Assembly: GCA_946902875.1 (NCBI GenBank)
Contig: OX336336.1
Location: forward strand, 4,682,545-4,746,544
Source: Nematopogon swammerdamellus
Lineage: Eukaryota > Arthropoda > Insecta > Lepidoptera > Adelidae
DNA length: 64,000 nt
Direction of reading: 5' to 3'
Both the position numbers and the translations under genes were made by a program. Positions 59,801 to 61,554 of the stretch are shown piece by piece. The notes under the pieces were generated by a model, which did no database searches, was not told the DNA's origin, and saw nothing but the letters and a program-made list of their open reading frames with translations. How positions within the stretch are numbered: the first letter of the stretch is position 1; each line of letters begins with the position of its first letter.

Positions 59801-61485
59801 AGACGACACGCTGCTCGGTTACCTGAACATACCGCTGGCTTCGCTGCTGTCCGAATGTTTGGACTCCACGATCGGTCACCACATGAAGAGATATCAGTTT
59901 CTACCGCCTGATGTTGATATTAAATTCAGGTGGGTAGTTGGTACTTAGGGGCCCGGCGCACTAACGATTCCTATGCAACTAAACTGTTTAGTCGTACTTA
60001 TCAAAAAGCTACCGTGTGGGGCCGTCACATAAAAAGAATAGCCAGCCCCACTGCATTTCTCTCCCCATGCATGTTGTAAAAGGCGACTAAGGGATAAGGA
60101 CAAGATGCCTTGCATAAGGGCGACAGGTTAGCCACTTTGGCACGGTGTTTCCACCGAGTCTTGCAGCAGGCGGGCCTTCATGCCTTACTTGCTGCCTGAT
60201 CTGAGTTATCTTGCCCGAATACTTTGCTAAACGTGGTGGTCGGTGTTTCGCTGTAATTTAACAGAATACTTGTAGCAAAACACCGATTACTCAGCTTAAC
60301 CCGATTGTCGGGATATGGCGTGTGGTGTGTGTATGTGTTATTTTCTGTCACTGTTCCCAGTAAGAGCCTCCCATTGGCGTCGCACCCCGGGTTCGAGCCG
60401 TGCCTGTGCTTCGGCGACGCGCTGGTGTGGTGGACGTGGGAGCCGGGCGAGGGGCCACCGACGCGGGCGCCGCCACCGCCCACCTCCCCGCCGCCCCCTC
60501 CGCCGCCGCAAGCGTCCCACCAGGCGACGCGTGCGCAACACGACTTCGTGCGCACGCACTTCCACAGGAGTACGCAGTGCGACTTCTGTAGCAAGAAGGT
60601 GCGTTGGCGACGCATTTATTTGTCATGTCTTTGTCTGTGTGACGACCAAACGCGGCTAGTAGCCAAGTATAGTCTTCACGAGGCAAAGGGCTCGACTCTC
60701 ATATGTTTTTTTTTACGCAATCCGGTGTGGGTAGCTGAGTCAGAGGGGCACTGACATGGAAACTGTCAGTTTCAAACTGACATGGTTGGCTACATCACCT
60801 ACTACATCCGTGATGTCAGCCCATAACACCGGGTGAACTTAGTGCCATGTCAATGCATCCCTTCGGTCATGCCGGCTACACTGAACTGAAGGGAAAAGAT
60901 GAACTATTTAAATAGCCGTTTCAAATGACCTTTCATTCAGGGTTGTTACCACTTAGTAAGGTAAGAAGGGAAGGGATCTACAGTTTTACATGGAATCCGA
61001 ACCACGGTCAGCCTCCAACGGTCGAGCGGCCGATCCACTGACCGCACCCATGTGTGCTTATGATCCGAGCGACAGTCGACCGACCGAACCACTGAACTGC
61101 CGAGGAGGCTGACAACTCAATTTGTTGCTGTCTATGTCTATACGATGGGGTTTCGTATACCTACCCTCCTTAGACCAGCAGGTCTATTCTTGTAAATTCT
61201 GACAGCGGAATCAGCGCTGATGTGGCGCTGAGAGTCACTTTGGTAAGTGGCTCTCAGCGCCACAACAGCGCTGATTCCGCTGTCAGAATTTACAAGAATA
61301 GACCTGCAGATCTCAGACCGACTGGTCGGCTCTAGTTCCTTTGAAACAGAAATATTGTTACAAACAATAGAAATGTCTCCCGCAGATCTGGCTGAAGGAC
61401 GCTATGCAGTGCCGCTCGTGCGGACTATGCTGTCACAAGAAGTGTGTCGCCAAGTGTCAGGAGGCGTCGCCCTGTCTGCCGAGAG
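31694..61485 (+). CDS. PDZD8: PDZD8, ER-anchored SMP/PDZ/C2/C1 lipid-transfer protein; ten exons, 3' end outside window
   Basis: PDZD8 tethers the ER to other organelles and moves lipids through its SMP domain. The exons are 31694-31852, 36679-36864, 38208-38400, 39635-39845, 40434-40572, 57476-57628, 58569-58892, 59223-59929, 60361-60598 and 61386-61485. They join in phase to 803 codons. In order they give an N-terminal membrane helix (about residues 6-30), the SMP domain (exons 2-5, with THWGLAFESP and RHTLPHYKIRYKPFFP as in vertebrate PDZD8), PDZ (exons 6-7, SPAYRADLRRGDIVLAID), a Pro/Ser-rich linker and C2-like strand segment (KYLNINVWASLPGETDD), and a C1 zinc finger split over exons 9-10 (HFHRSTQCDFCSKK, then CRSCGLCCHKKCVAKC). 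The start was chosen at 31694 because it puts the anchor at the very N-terminus; an in-frame ATG at 31634 is possible. Intron 5 holds a complete Polinton. Confidence 0.95.
31937..32165 (-). mobile_element. LINE 3'-end fragment
   Basis: This is the inverse of 'gtccactgctggacatacgcc'. It is the same C-terminal LINE family as 17435-17760 and lies in PDZD8 intron 1. Confidence 0.65.
32168..32490 (+). repeat. SINE-C, near full-length
   Basis: It runs from 'ccggtactttaaaagaatag' to 'gattgtcgggatagagcg' with a gtatgtat tail. Confidence 0.8.
32512..33556. repeat. SINE-B scrap, LINE-tail repeat and AT-rich sequence
   Basis: A SINE-B scrap lies at 32512-32590 and a (CATAAT)n-like run at 32587-32615. 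A retroelement tail at 32745-32990 ('ctcgcggctccgcccgccc', 'atcggttcagtggtt', (CAGA)n) is followed by AT-rich sequence that may be the 3' UTR of the LINE piece beside it. Confidence 0.5.
33557..33965 (-). mobile_element. Jockey-like LINE RT C-terminal fragment
   Basis: The minus strand reads VYYAYIESKLRYGLEVRGNS, then KILKIQKKSIRIIEGAKFRD, CRPLFVKHKILTVIALYI. This is the typical thumb/C-terminal stretch of jockey-clade reverse transcriptases. It is 5'-truncated. Confidence 0.75.
33966..34165 (-). repeat. SINE-B head-half fragment
   Basis: Inverse of the 5' half ('taaaccctaccacctagtaa', 'tggaatccgaaccacggtc'). It is followed by short 'gacgactgctgac' repeats. Confidence 0.65.
34166..35814. other. 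PDZD8 intron 1, no gene recognised
   Basis: It holds only short interspersed pieces: the 'gaatgtccatgggcgtcgtt' block near 34452 and the GGGTTCTGT/CGGAGCCC block at 34984-35050. No exon-like coding was found. Confidence 0.45.
35815..36290. repeat. Inverse SINE-C followed by SINE-B fragment
   Basis: SINE-C inverse lies at 35815-36130 ('atcccgacaatcggggtaag' to 'accgccgtccctacacacgg'). A plus-strand SINE-B 3' fragment follows at 36135-36290. Confidence 0.7.
36318..36657. mobile_element. Foldback MITE abutting PDZD8 exon 2
   Basis: The arms of about 115 bp mirror each other ('gcatagaaaaaggtcgtaag' versus 'cttacgacctttttctatgc'; 'aaaatctacaacaatagag' versus its inverse). Its right end is about 20 bp upstream of the exon 2 acceptor at 36678. 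Confidence 0.85.
36679..36864 (+). CDS. PDZD8: PDZD8 exon 2 (SMP domain start)
   Basis: It codes AILNEMTRGADGSSAEG, LNAALQFIFQQSTADTRW, LAKAPSGRLFESLT. This matches the first SMP helix of PDZD8. The acceptor is ttgcag|gcg and the donor is cacc|gtgagc. It is strongly GC-rich in an AT-rich intron setting. Confidence 0.92.
36865..38207. repeat. PDZD8 intron 2 with SINE pieces
   Basis: SINE-B head scraps lie at 36935-36985 and 37757-37832 and a near-full SINE-C at 37855-38150 (plus). Positions 36990-37740 hold sequence I cannot assign. Confidence 0.6.
38208..38400 (+). CDS. PDZD8: PDZD8 exon 3 (SMP)
   Basis: It codes LRSLDVGTEFPSINNLRL, RALDLTLDLAYDGSFRIDV, KVANISITG. This is the SMP beta-sheet core. 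The acceptor is tgcag|ttg and the donor is acag|gtaact. Confidence 0.93.
38716..38798. repeat. (GA)n microsatellite
   Basis: About 80 bp of almost pure GA repeat in PDZD8 intron 3. Confidence 0.9.
39027..39160 (-). mobile_element. LINE 3'-end fragment
   Basis: Inverse of 'tgtccactgctatacattac' and 'acgaccttcagcggcacgg'. It is a short, diverged member of the 17435-17760 family. Confidence 0.5.
39635..39845 (+). CDS. PDZD8: PDZD8 exon 4 (SMP)
   Basis: It codes VESVSGPVRVMFRRTPYTHW, GLAFESPPRLELGVRGRFQG, RRAVAQRHTLPHYKIR. The THW and HTLPxYKIR segments are diagnostic for the PDZD8 SMP. The acceptor is ttgcag|tg and the donor is ataag|gttttt. Confidence 0.95.
39890..40215. repeat. SINE-C pieces in two orientations
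   Basis: Plus 3' part at about 39895-40020 and inverse 5' part at about 40125-40215. They lie in PDZD8 intron 4. Confidence 0.55.
40310..40433 (+). repeat. (GAT)n-rich microsatellite running into PDZD8 exon 5 acceptor
   Basis: A degenerate gat/gac triplet run ends exactly at the 'ggtgcag' acceptor of exon 5. It replaces any normal polypyrimidine tract. Confidence 0.85.
40434..40572 (+). CDS. PDZD8: PDZD8 exon 5 (SMP end)
   Basis: It codes YKPFFPKSEPGSAESEEG, CLSVHLLEVTRLQCSCAD, ending PGAVQ. It completes the KIRYKPFFP motif with exon 4. The donor is ttcag|gtcaga. The next exon is 16.9 kb away because of the Polinton. Confidence 0.93.
40640..41120 (-). repeat. SINE-B joined to SINE-C head (chimera, copy 2)
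   Basis: It has the same order and junction as 28911-29360: inverse SINE-B (A-tail near 40640, head ending near 41020) then inverse SINE-C head to 'cgaccccacacggtacatc'. Confidence 0.8.
41198..41203 (+). repeat. Polinton target-site duplication, left
   Basis: TCAACC directly precedes the AG of the left terminus. The identical hexamer follows the right terminus at 57422-57427. Confidence 0.95.
41204..41282 (+). repeat. Polinton left terminal inverted repeat
   Basis: About 79 bp matches the inverse of 57343-57421 with only a few differences. Inside is a hairpin: GGGCAAGCTAGATC pairs with GATCTAGCTAGCCC around an 11-base loop. Confidence 0.92.
41283..41779. other. Polinton left subterminal non-coding
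   Basis: This is AT-rich sequence between the terminal repeat and the stop of the RNase H-like gene. No ORF or motif is seen. Confidence 0.5.
41780..42277 (-). CDS. Polinton 165-aa protein, possible RNase H-fold nuclease
   Basis: It starts MSAHIIVDVQGFK. A beta strand followed by Asp (IIVDVQGF, residues 5-12), a mid Lys-Gly-Glu-Lys segment (KGIEKAAWIKRL) and a C-terminal CISHKNHCALKNV segment resemble the spacing of DEDD-type exonucleases. The second acidic residue of the first motif is Gln, so catalysis is doubtful. Proteins of this look accompany polymerase B in insect Polintons; I rely on recall for that. The start ATG is 42275-42277. It is leftward, next to the left terminus, and divergent from the small spliced gene. 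The fold is inferred. Confidence 0.75.
   Translation of the reverse strand: MSAHIIVDVQGFKTSGNEFILKELAIASYGKTEVFILKPPFPYWKLTNEEKRQVRWIEKNLGISWREGFLNTNEFNNYVKPYLQDKTLYCKGIEKAAWIKRLCNNDNVVNLESFDCPNFKKLAETYCKDSDKYNCISHKNHCALKNVMCLAEWCYEVDFDRDTVN
42359..42394 (+). promoter_or_regulatory. TATA plus initiator upstream of small spliced Polinton gene
   Basis: TATAAAA at 42359-42365 lies 33 bp before the A of a TTAGT initiator-like site (42390-42394). The geometry nearly equals that of the minus-strand promoter at 48978-49014. Confidence 0.5.
42661..43095 (+). CDS. Small spliced Polinton gene, 101 aa, unknown function
   Basis: Exon 1 has only nine coding bases, ATGACATCG (42661-42669), followed by gtaaga. 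Exon 2 starts after attttcag at 42799, in the same frame, and stops with TGA at 43095. An AATAAA follows within a few bases. The protein has a basic start (KKQKQKRTRKDQ), a hydrophobic middle and the ending ERVLKLISKKVINCNFAY. Without splicing, exon 2 has no early ATG, so the intron explains the start. No family is recognised. It is convergent with the polymerase gene. Confidence 0.65.
43185..43376. repeat. Duplicated 60-bp block between convergent Polinton genes
   Basis: The block 'acacataaaataaacacagta' to 'acataatttctgagac' occurs at 43187-43243 and again at 43314-43371. It may serve as a polyadenylation/terminator region for both flanking genes. Confidence 0.65.
43393..46914 (-). CDS. Polinton protein-primed DNA polymerase, family B (1173 aa)
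   Basis: It replicates the element, starting from a protein primer. Exonuclease motifs: YADFES (D370, E372), HNLSGYDCH (D516) and YLKSD (Y663, D667). Polymerase motifs: A, LDCNNLYG (D763); B, KLYNNAIFG (K907, G915); C, YTDTDS (D1017, D1019). All catalytic residues are present, and the length is normal for the family. A C2H2-like finger (C11, C14, H26, H32) opens the protein. A CxxC...DHDH...RGxAHxxCN block (residues 465-496) resembles the HNH/endonuclease VII zinc fold. Met9 at 46890 is an alternative start, because 'ttatttttag|a' just before it looks like a splice acceptor. It is leftward, convergent with the small spliced gene. Confidence 0.96.
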   Translation of the reverse strand: MFKLFLEKMYCEICNKNIHKNKFGYHQRTNLHKANALLSTDLENVHVITSAFKNRVRSYRINPVREYADSKEFLIDISTQVECLIKTTLLKYISLKVNFELYCYFSLIKNGEQTLKSFSTRYQPVLQSTNVLDLFISTVEKLDLKSTEFEQRESGWSFERISHLEVNINKYTPLRGGTYIPLPQVIQHKKCCINVKNNDNCCFLWSIIAYLYPTTRNANRVSTYPHYSTVLNTDGMSLPPSFDDIKTFERNNPRISVNIYGVSNKTEINGPLYVTEKRKLHHINLLFIEKGEKSHYCLIKNLQRLVRSQITHHHGKIFLCEECLLPFSNESKFENHDCSRVRVILAQENKCLQFEHYERTQRVPFVIYADFESMLRACSEKETNKTERTRCVNIHIPTCFGYYICSSVKPELNKLVTYRGPDCVKTFIHKLTKDVLRLQNILSYNAPMKPLTVEQKNILNEAEKCYICKELLFGDCVSDHDHLTGKFRGPAHSQCNLVLRKCPFIPIFFHNLSGYDCHLFITELANTKGRIKVIPKNKENYISFTKFLPLGDGRFAQMKFIDSFRFLSSSLEKLSKSLKSDDFKHLKRIFNDSDLFNLLRQKGVYPYDYMDSLDKYEETTLPNISDFYNRLTGTHITQSEYDHAQNVWHIFGVRNFGEYTDLYLKSDILLLCDVFENFREMSLEFYKLDPAYYITSPGLSWDAMLLYTKVKLELVSDLEIYEFLEKGVRGGLAQSILRYAKANNRYLSDYDKNERTSFLVYLDCNNLYGFVMMRKLPIANFRFLSVNEVEKFNVCDVDDDSDVGYILEVDMDYPEYLHDAHADLPFAPEKFTPINGTNNKLIASLYNKNKYVIHYIHLKACIHNGLILKKIHRVLTFTQTHFLKKYIELNTFLRKQAKSEFEKDNFKLYNNAIFGKTIENKRNQVDVKLANVWRDHTNLTNKVLGAGKLISRPNFKNISVFSENLVAIQLNPTEIVLDRPIYIGFTVLELAKTHLYNFHYSVMKPLYDSNIKLCYTDTDSLLYHVHTDDFYKDMKKNISFFDTSNFSKDNIYNIPRVHDKIPGLFKDELGGLPVEEFIGLRAKLYCIKTPEFSIKKAKGVTPSATKLINRKEYRKALDSDESLQRKMLTIRSMKHVLYTQEINKTVLNRSDDKRQLFKNKYSTLPWGHYRTMF
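46966..47996 (-). CDS. Polinton spliced acidic/basic protein, 237 aa; start codon split by an intron
   Basis: The coding parts are 47996-47995 (AT) and 47677-46966 (G onward). Donor at 47994 (tat|gtaagt) and acceptor tttgcag at 47678 join AT to G, making the ATG. The protein starts MSSYKNPFNSGDEAEAGF. It has a long disordered middle rich in Ser, Lys, Asp and Pro (several SDSE-type clusters and basic patches like nuclear-targeting signals), then a compact C-terminal part (GNGYYRSVLDKKGEY to TRFVTCERKTFE). An exon at 48083-47995 and a further 5' exon at 48980-48859 supply the leader. No family is recognised. Its place beside polymerase B suggests a replication or regulatory role (inferred). Confidence 0.7.
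47995..48083 (-). other. Leader exon 2 of the spliced Polinton gene
   Basis: This 89-nt exon has acceptor caccag|ata (48084) and donor tat|gtaagt (47994). It is non-coding except for its last two bases, AT, which start the ATG. It is open in the joined frame, so a longer non-AUG product cannot be excluded. Confidence 0.55.
48360..48980 (-). repeat. Duplicated leader-exon and GACG-rich repeat region
   Basis: Four copies of a unit containing 'ggcttagta', 'ggcttccgt' and 'ggaaacctaaaaataaaaga' (near 48400, 48475, 48720 and 48790) alternate with (GACG)n or (GACA)n runs. A 110-bp segment with 'aattgttcactgttcactg' occurs twice (48555-48662, 48861-48973). Each larger unit ends on a minus-strand splice donor (gtaagt or gtgagt). 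Confidence 0.7.
48859..48980 (-). other. Leader exon 1 of the spliced Polinton gene
   Basis: It runs from the TCAGT initiator (A at 48980) to the donor gcaag|gtaagt (48858). It is 122 nt without an ATG. A diverged copy upstream in the duplicated region ends 'tttaaac|gtgagt' at about 48543. Confidence 0.5.
48978..49014 (-). promoter_or_regulatory. Core promoter: TATA box and TCAGT initiator
   Basis: On the minus strand TATATAAA (49014-49007) lies 34 bp ahead of the A of TCAGT (48982-48978), the arthropod initiator consensus. This is the best core promoter in the window and drives the leftward 237-aa gene. Confidence 0.7.
49138..49631. mobile_element. MITE-like insert inside the Polinton, TA-flanked
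   Basis: TGAGGAGCAACGGAACAAA at the left end and the inverse with one change at the right end form about 35-bp imperfect inverted repeats. TA lies on both sides (49136-49137 and 49632-49633). A 132-bp direct repeat lies inside (49231-49362 and 49363-49494). There is no ORF. It is probably a Tc1/mariner-type MITE between the two divergent gene blocks, though a replication or control region is an alternative. Confidence 0.65.
49839..50534 (+). CDS. Polinton DNA-packaging ATPase (A32/FtsK-HerA type), 231 aa
   Basis: ATP-driven motor that would load DNA into a capsid. The Walker A motif is GPSNCGKT (residues 43-50). The Walker B motif is VFIFDD (115-120). A downstream Asn/Gln sensor lies in FYLNQTYTKIPKQLVRDN. 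Length and motif spacing fit Polinton and virophage ATPases. It is the first rightward gene. A TATAAAA at 49748-49754 lies upstream. An AATAAAA follows the stop at 50539. Confidence 0.93.
   Translation: MKFEKQSQSLNLNTVYCELDLQKKNNPRHSSLLPDTIRCLVCGPSNCGKTNIMLGLLLHENGLKYRNVYLYCKTTFQPKYLFLSRVLENVPDVSFSKFKENEDVLPASEALPNSVFIFDDVACEKQNNIRDYFSMGRHKLIDCFYLNQTYTKIPKQLVRDNANLIILFKQDDINLKHIYNEHITTDMTWNQFQNLCAVIWSVPYNYLVINKDCERNKGQYRLNFDTFIVLD
50610..51581 (+). CDS. Polinton conserved unknown, 323 aa
   Basis: The first frame Met is at 50610, but MKKTLKKEI at 50625 may be the real start. The N-terminal third is basic and helical (KKTLKKEIIKSVQAVKKKL). The middle is disordered and acidic/Ser-rich (TSTQTDEEKEFE). 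The C-terminal half is compact, with LSVGDIRVHLSPGLKELLY and a final DYVYWNDPNELVERLHLLIA, ASRDAGNTGVDNEII. This C-terminal pattern is typical of an insect Polinton protein of unknown role (recalled, not checked). It lies between the ATPase and the integrase block. It may be a structural or scaffold protein, but nothing here proves that. Confidence 0.85.
   Translation: MFFLIMKKTLKKEIIKSVQAVKKKLNQIRENKFDNEMILEQTLRPITDPLHKIVINSALSNNSPSNYNIKKSTLSPEFEKVVNMHPDKNFGINDNETSEDTSTQTDEEKEFEIFASPSTSFIRHPSVSSLESQDDDIETKIPLFPGMANLRIDIPFGIRHKNGKTMIGNKQAIIGDDQLSVGDIRVHLSPGLKELLYKRNPDLIKITTNDKNIYKQILLETNVHRRDFDARKAIKSNKGAKYRYVIKPLFHLDKNISGEGYVSGNGLPFKKKVMKDLDYVYWNDPNELVERLHLLIASRDAGNTGVDNEIISILEELRESGVI
51670..52023 (+). 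CDS. Polinton small protein upstream of integrase, 117 aa
   Basis: It contains DGHIDARSSRLKRLLPP and DDAVTKSYVDKL. This is a turn-rich 'residue-DAVTKxYVD' pattern like that at trimer-forming heads of phage tail fibres (analogy only). The C-terminal 50 residues form a predicted coiled coil. Its TAA stop (52021-52023) overlaps the integrase ATG by one base, so the two are probably expressed from one message. The function is unknown. Confidence 0.85.
   Translation: MNVDKFGQHVHKRLRLTELIHAVDTGIYKTEDGHIDARSSRLKRLLPPQEADDAVTKSYVDKLSNEFCSKKELKKIIETLSIDIKRNYELLKTQYDQTFYTKTDVDHIIADLKKSTR
52023..52952 (+). CDS. Polinton retroviral-type integrase with chromodomain, 309 aa
   Basis: It cuts and joins the element ends to target DNA; the 6-bp target duplication seen here is its footprint. 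The catalytic triad is D35 (WQADL), D96 (LQTDHGKEF) and E130 (SIVERFIRTLKNRL). D96 and E130 are 33 residues apart, within the DD(33-35)E range. A basic C-terminal domain follows (GDYVRVSKYKGAFGKGYGPN). Residues 275-305 form a chromodomain (LVEKVLKRRGNKSFVKWLG). The N-terminal zinc finger is not evident. It overlaps the upstream 117-aa gene by one base. Confidence 0.96.
   Translation: MSKEDIVEEIHKPARKNFPRRHVELKNIDDLWQADLAEMRTFADKNQGYNLILVVIDALSKYAWAIPLKTKNQTDVAKAMQLVLEKKRKPMNLQTDHGKEFYNELFKNLMKKYSINHYSTYSVKKASIVERFIRTLKNRLYKHFSLSGNYKWVGKPLTGIINNYNNTLHSTTQFKPVDVNRFNMHTVLSNIKAKLNKHKIQRMPKCKVGDYVRVSKYKGAFGKGYGPNWSAELFKIIAIKTRNPATYILKDMKNQIISGCFYEQELLKTKYPDIYLVEKVLKRRGNKSFVKWLGLPSTENSWIYNDNKL
52995..53738 (+). 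CDS. Polinton phospholipase A2-like / membrane-active capsid protein, 247 aa
   Basis: Residues 20-60 contain a calcium loop-like YCGPGT (25-30) and a catalytic-type EYCKEHDIAY (H53, D54), as in parvovirus-like PLA2 domains. A Lys-rich middle precedes a hydrophobic stretch at about 171-200 (GGFLPLIPIFAGLSALGSL), which could insert in membranes like adenoviral minor capsid peptides. It ends with RKIYLNLQKN and TAA. The last coding bases form the slippery-type heptamer A AAA AAC right before the stop. It probably helps a particle cross membranes (inferred from family). Confidence 0.88.
   Translation: MKGRGLVDKLINKLPFEIHLPGYNYCGPGTKLEKRLLQGDRGVNKLDEYCKEHDIAYMKFKDMSNRHIADVKLMENAAKRLKSNKAGKGEKIASWLVKNIMNAKIAAGAGVKKKSRAFKKIVSKIRSNLNKLKPKNKKTAIKHAFACAKQFLKGGKDVIKLPRIIPIPKTGGFLPLIPIFAGLSALGSLAGGAAVIAKAVNDAKAAQQQLKEAQRHNQAMESVVIGHGLHIKPYKNGRKIYLNLQKN
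53822..54106 (+). CDS. Polinton adenain-like cysteine protease; N-terminus lies upstream of this ATG
   Basis: It processes capsid proteins in the adenovirus/Polinton lineage. The catalytic residues in this ORF are H28 (GTHWVAY), D43 (YFDSFG), Q71 (RYQTF) and C78 (NEKNCGHLC). The 94-aa frame from the ATG at 53822 is short for the family. The same frame is open upstream to about 53719 with protease-like sequence (DIPYFRGVY) but without any ATG, and it overlaps the end of the PLA2-like gene. So the true N-terminus must come from a -1 frameshift at the heptamer, a non-AUG start, or a mutation that broke an originally fused gene. Confidence 0.9.
   Translation: MRDTLPRKVRDVECGIVNLDSILNQGTHWVAYTKINNYAEYFDSFGDLMPPLEIINYLKCENIFYNYKRYQTFNEKNCGHLCIEFLNFFWQLHL
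54142..54816 (+). CDS. Polinton minor capsid (penton-type single jelly-roll) protein, 224 aa
   Basis: The mostly beta-strand sequence starts MSFTLSVTGNASSL and ends NLREEDIYLCLHLRKTL. The ending is a strand pattern typical of Polinton penton proteins. Size and position just before the major capsid gene agree. Its stop TGA overlaps the ATG of the next small ORF (ATGA at 54813-54816). Confidence 0.8.
   Translation: MSFTLSVTGNASSLTTNYLPALQLNGEYECGLLYFATFNSIPNVDYKNNKFHYGDNYVIEIPEGSYELEDISEYLKNHIHDSNINISSNNNTLKCNIICSKDIHFEKSNSIVTLLGFPKEVLKANKMHESTYPVNILPTTVIRIECDILSGSFANGKPSHIIHEFIPNVPPGYRILEKPENIVYFPVNQKSISSINIRILDTGNNLINLREEDIYLCLHLRKTL
54813..54950 (+). CDS. Polinton 45-codon ORF overlapping both capsid genes
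   Basis: ATG at 54813 overlaps the penton stop (ATGA), and its TGA at 54948-54950 overlaps the major capsid ATG (ATGA). The product is MILFNKIGMVQNNRV and onward, a basic helical peptide ending FLKLIGLLK. The tight double overlap argues for a real, co-translated gene. A similar short ORF is a recurrent feature of insect Polintons by my recall. It could be a small virion protein. The function is unknown. Confidence 0.6.
   Translation: MILFNKIGMVQNNRVSKERCIRRERREIKLTDKNKQFLKLIGLLK
54947..56164 (+). CDS. Polinton major capsid protein (double jelly-roll type), 405 aa
   Basis: It is beta-rich throughout, without transmembrane segments. N-terminal jelly-roll features are RIPINQQDLYVLPSESSIYI and LFQDIRYELNGVEID. 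The second half has PRFVILGLQTNR, LREVKVLLNSNYYPYDSL and YTKFQQSYYG. Length, order after the penton gene and the YPYDSL...YE.Y..FQ pattern fit Polinton/adintovirus hexon-like proteins. The frame is intact. It is the last rightward gene before the right terminal region. Confidence 0.82.
   Translation: MSILNITEPPAYDESIESIEVHSYKPYVNSFNNNDEIRIPINQQDLYVLPSESSIYIEGAFYVYKTGADNKPERVPNVTFINNPILFLFQDIRYELNGVEIDKIKNAGITTTIKSYISMNEIDSKMAAAWGWNPSEIQNSDGRFSVNIPLNKIFGFAEDYKKIIINCKHELVLLRSSTNVNSLKLNLGEFVSEVKISKIVWRVPHVKVSDRERLHLLKYLEKDKSLQIAFRNWDLYEYPLLPKTTKHTWSIKTSSQIEKPRFVILGLQTNRKNSKISNMSHFDHCNLREVKVLLNSNYYPYDSLSIKFDEDKYALLYELYTKFQQSYYGRQASPLLSLSNFKNKAPLFIIDCSRQNESIKSGPIDVRVEIESDKEIPDNTAAYCLILNDCIIEYKPLSNIVKKIS
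56165..56660. other. Polinton right non-coding region
   Basis: It is AT-rich. An AATAAA near 56266 may end the capsid message. No ORF is recognised. Confidence 0.5.
56661..57421. repeat. Tandem duplication of the Polinton right terminus
   Basis: Unit 1 (56661-57047) and unit 2 (57048-57421) share 'agtgcagcattgatcgcaaa' through 'ccgtcgtt.gatagt.aatttaaa' and the terminal-repeat hairpin. Unit 1 therefore carries an internal terminal repeat that lacks the outermost 14 bp or so. Unit 2 has a short deletion near 57110. Confidence 0.9.
57343..57421 (-). repeat. Polinton right terminal inverted repeat
   Basis: Inverse match to 41204-41282. The outermost bases read AGTAGTGTATAATTGGG on the minus strand. 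Confidence 0.92.
57422..57427 (+). repeat. Polinton target-site duplication, right
   Basis: TCAACC, identical to 41198-41203. Confidence 0.95.
57476..57628 (+). CDS. PDZD8: PDZD8 exon 6 (start of PDZ domain)
   Basis: It codes VYAVLGTDSHAWVSLRRDV, LTLDITVSPPAGGGQLGL, CQTLGAQVAVDT. This is the segment leading into the PDZ first strands. The acceptor is gcctag|gtg, 48 bp right of the Polinton target duplication. The donor is atacg|gtcagt. In phase with exons 5 and 7. Confidence 0.88.
57495..58508 (+). repeat. 163-bp tandem array of PDZD8 exon 6 with its donor, about 6.4 copies
   Basis: The units start at 57495, 57658, 57821, 57984, 58147 and 58310 (the last is 139 bp through an internal deletion), plus a partial unit from 58449. 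Each unit holds the end of exon 6, the same atacg|gtcagt donor and about 28 bp of intron with 'ctctcctgtttcattgag'. Read straight through, every unit hits TGA. Exon-like parts after 'ttgag' are 135 bp (111 bp in the sixth), all multiples of three. Confidence 0.92.
58569..58892 (+). CDS. PDZD8: PDZD8 exon 7 (PDZ domain)
   Basis: It codes VVPMSPAYRADLRRGDIVLA, DSKPASTVGQVGKLLRSAE, then basic linker RRVMPRRSKTADRYG and ending QGKSSSQ. SPAYxADLRRGDxVLAID is the classic PDZ core. The acceptor is ggtcag|gtg and the donor is ccag|gtgact. Confidence 0.94.
58899..59140 (-). repeat. Diverged SINE-A copy
   Basis: It has inverse tail 'tatatgcaatctggtaagga', a degenerate body and the B-box inverse 'ggattcgaaccac'. 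It lies in PDZD8 intron 7. Confidence 0.6.
59223..59929 (+). CDS. PDZD8: PDZD8 exon 8 (linker and C2-like domain)
   Basis: It starts ESESPSQKPPEPQIETESPA, a Pro/Glu/Lys-rich disordered linker with ERSTP-like and Ser/Thr clusters. From about RFEDKAMFKLNENHKYLN it enters the C2-type fold (INVWASLPGETDDTLLGYLN, HMKRYQFLPPDVDIKF). The acceptor is ttgcag|gaa and the donor is ttcag|gtgggt. It is the longest exon (707 nt). Confidence 0.94.
60010..60345 (+). repeat. SINE-C, near full-length
   Basis: It runs from 'gtggggccgtcacataaaaag' to 'gattgtcgggatatggcg', ending 15 bp before the exon 9 acceptor. Confidence 0.8.
60361..60598 (+). CDS. PDZD8: PDZD8 exon 9 (C2 end and first half of C1 finger)
   Basis: It codes KSLPLASHPGFEPCLCFGD, a proline run, then HDFVRTHFHRSTQCDFCSKK. 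The His and CxxC are the first C1 zinc ligands. The acceptor is tcccag|t and the donor is aag|gtgcgt. Confidence 0.93.
60703..61115 (-). repeat. SINE-A tail scrap followed by SINE-B
   Basis: SINE-A tail inverse lies at 60703-60750 and near-full inverse SINE-B at about 60750-61115, ending 'gaactgccgaggaggctg'. They lie in PDZD8 intron 9. Confidence 0.75.
61178..61307. repeat. Near-perfect hairpin, about 58-bp arms
   Basis: 'gcaggtctattcttgtaaat' at the left is mirrored at the right end ('atttacaagaatagacctgc'). The 'cagcgctgat' and 'ggcgctgagag' parts also mirror, with a loop of about 14 bp. It ends 79 bp before exon 10. Confidence 0.9.
61386..61485 (+). CDS. PDZD8: PDZD8 exon 10 (second half of C1 finger)
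   Basis: It codes IWLKDAMQCRSCGLCCHKKC, then VAKCQEASPCLPR. With exon 9 it completes the C1 zinc ligands in canonical spacing. The acceptor is cgcag|atc and the donor is agag|gtgagg. It leaves phase 1, so more exons must follow to the right. Confidence 0.93.
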
Positions 61486-61554
61486 GTGAGGCCGCATTTA
61501 CCCATTTCTGACTGTGGGGCACAAAAAAACCTTTTACGTTTACATATGTCTTTT

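Noticed and set aside
59274..59882. 202-aa minus-strand ORF opposite PDZD8 exon 8
   Set aside because: It is an antisense shadow in a GC-rich exon. It has no domain and no splice context, while the sense frame matches PDZD8.
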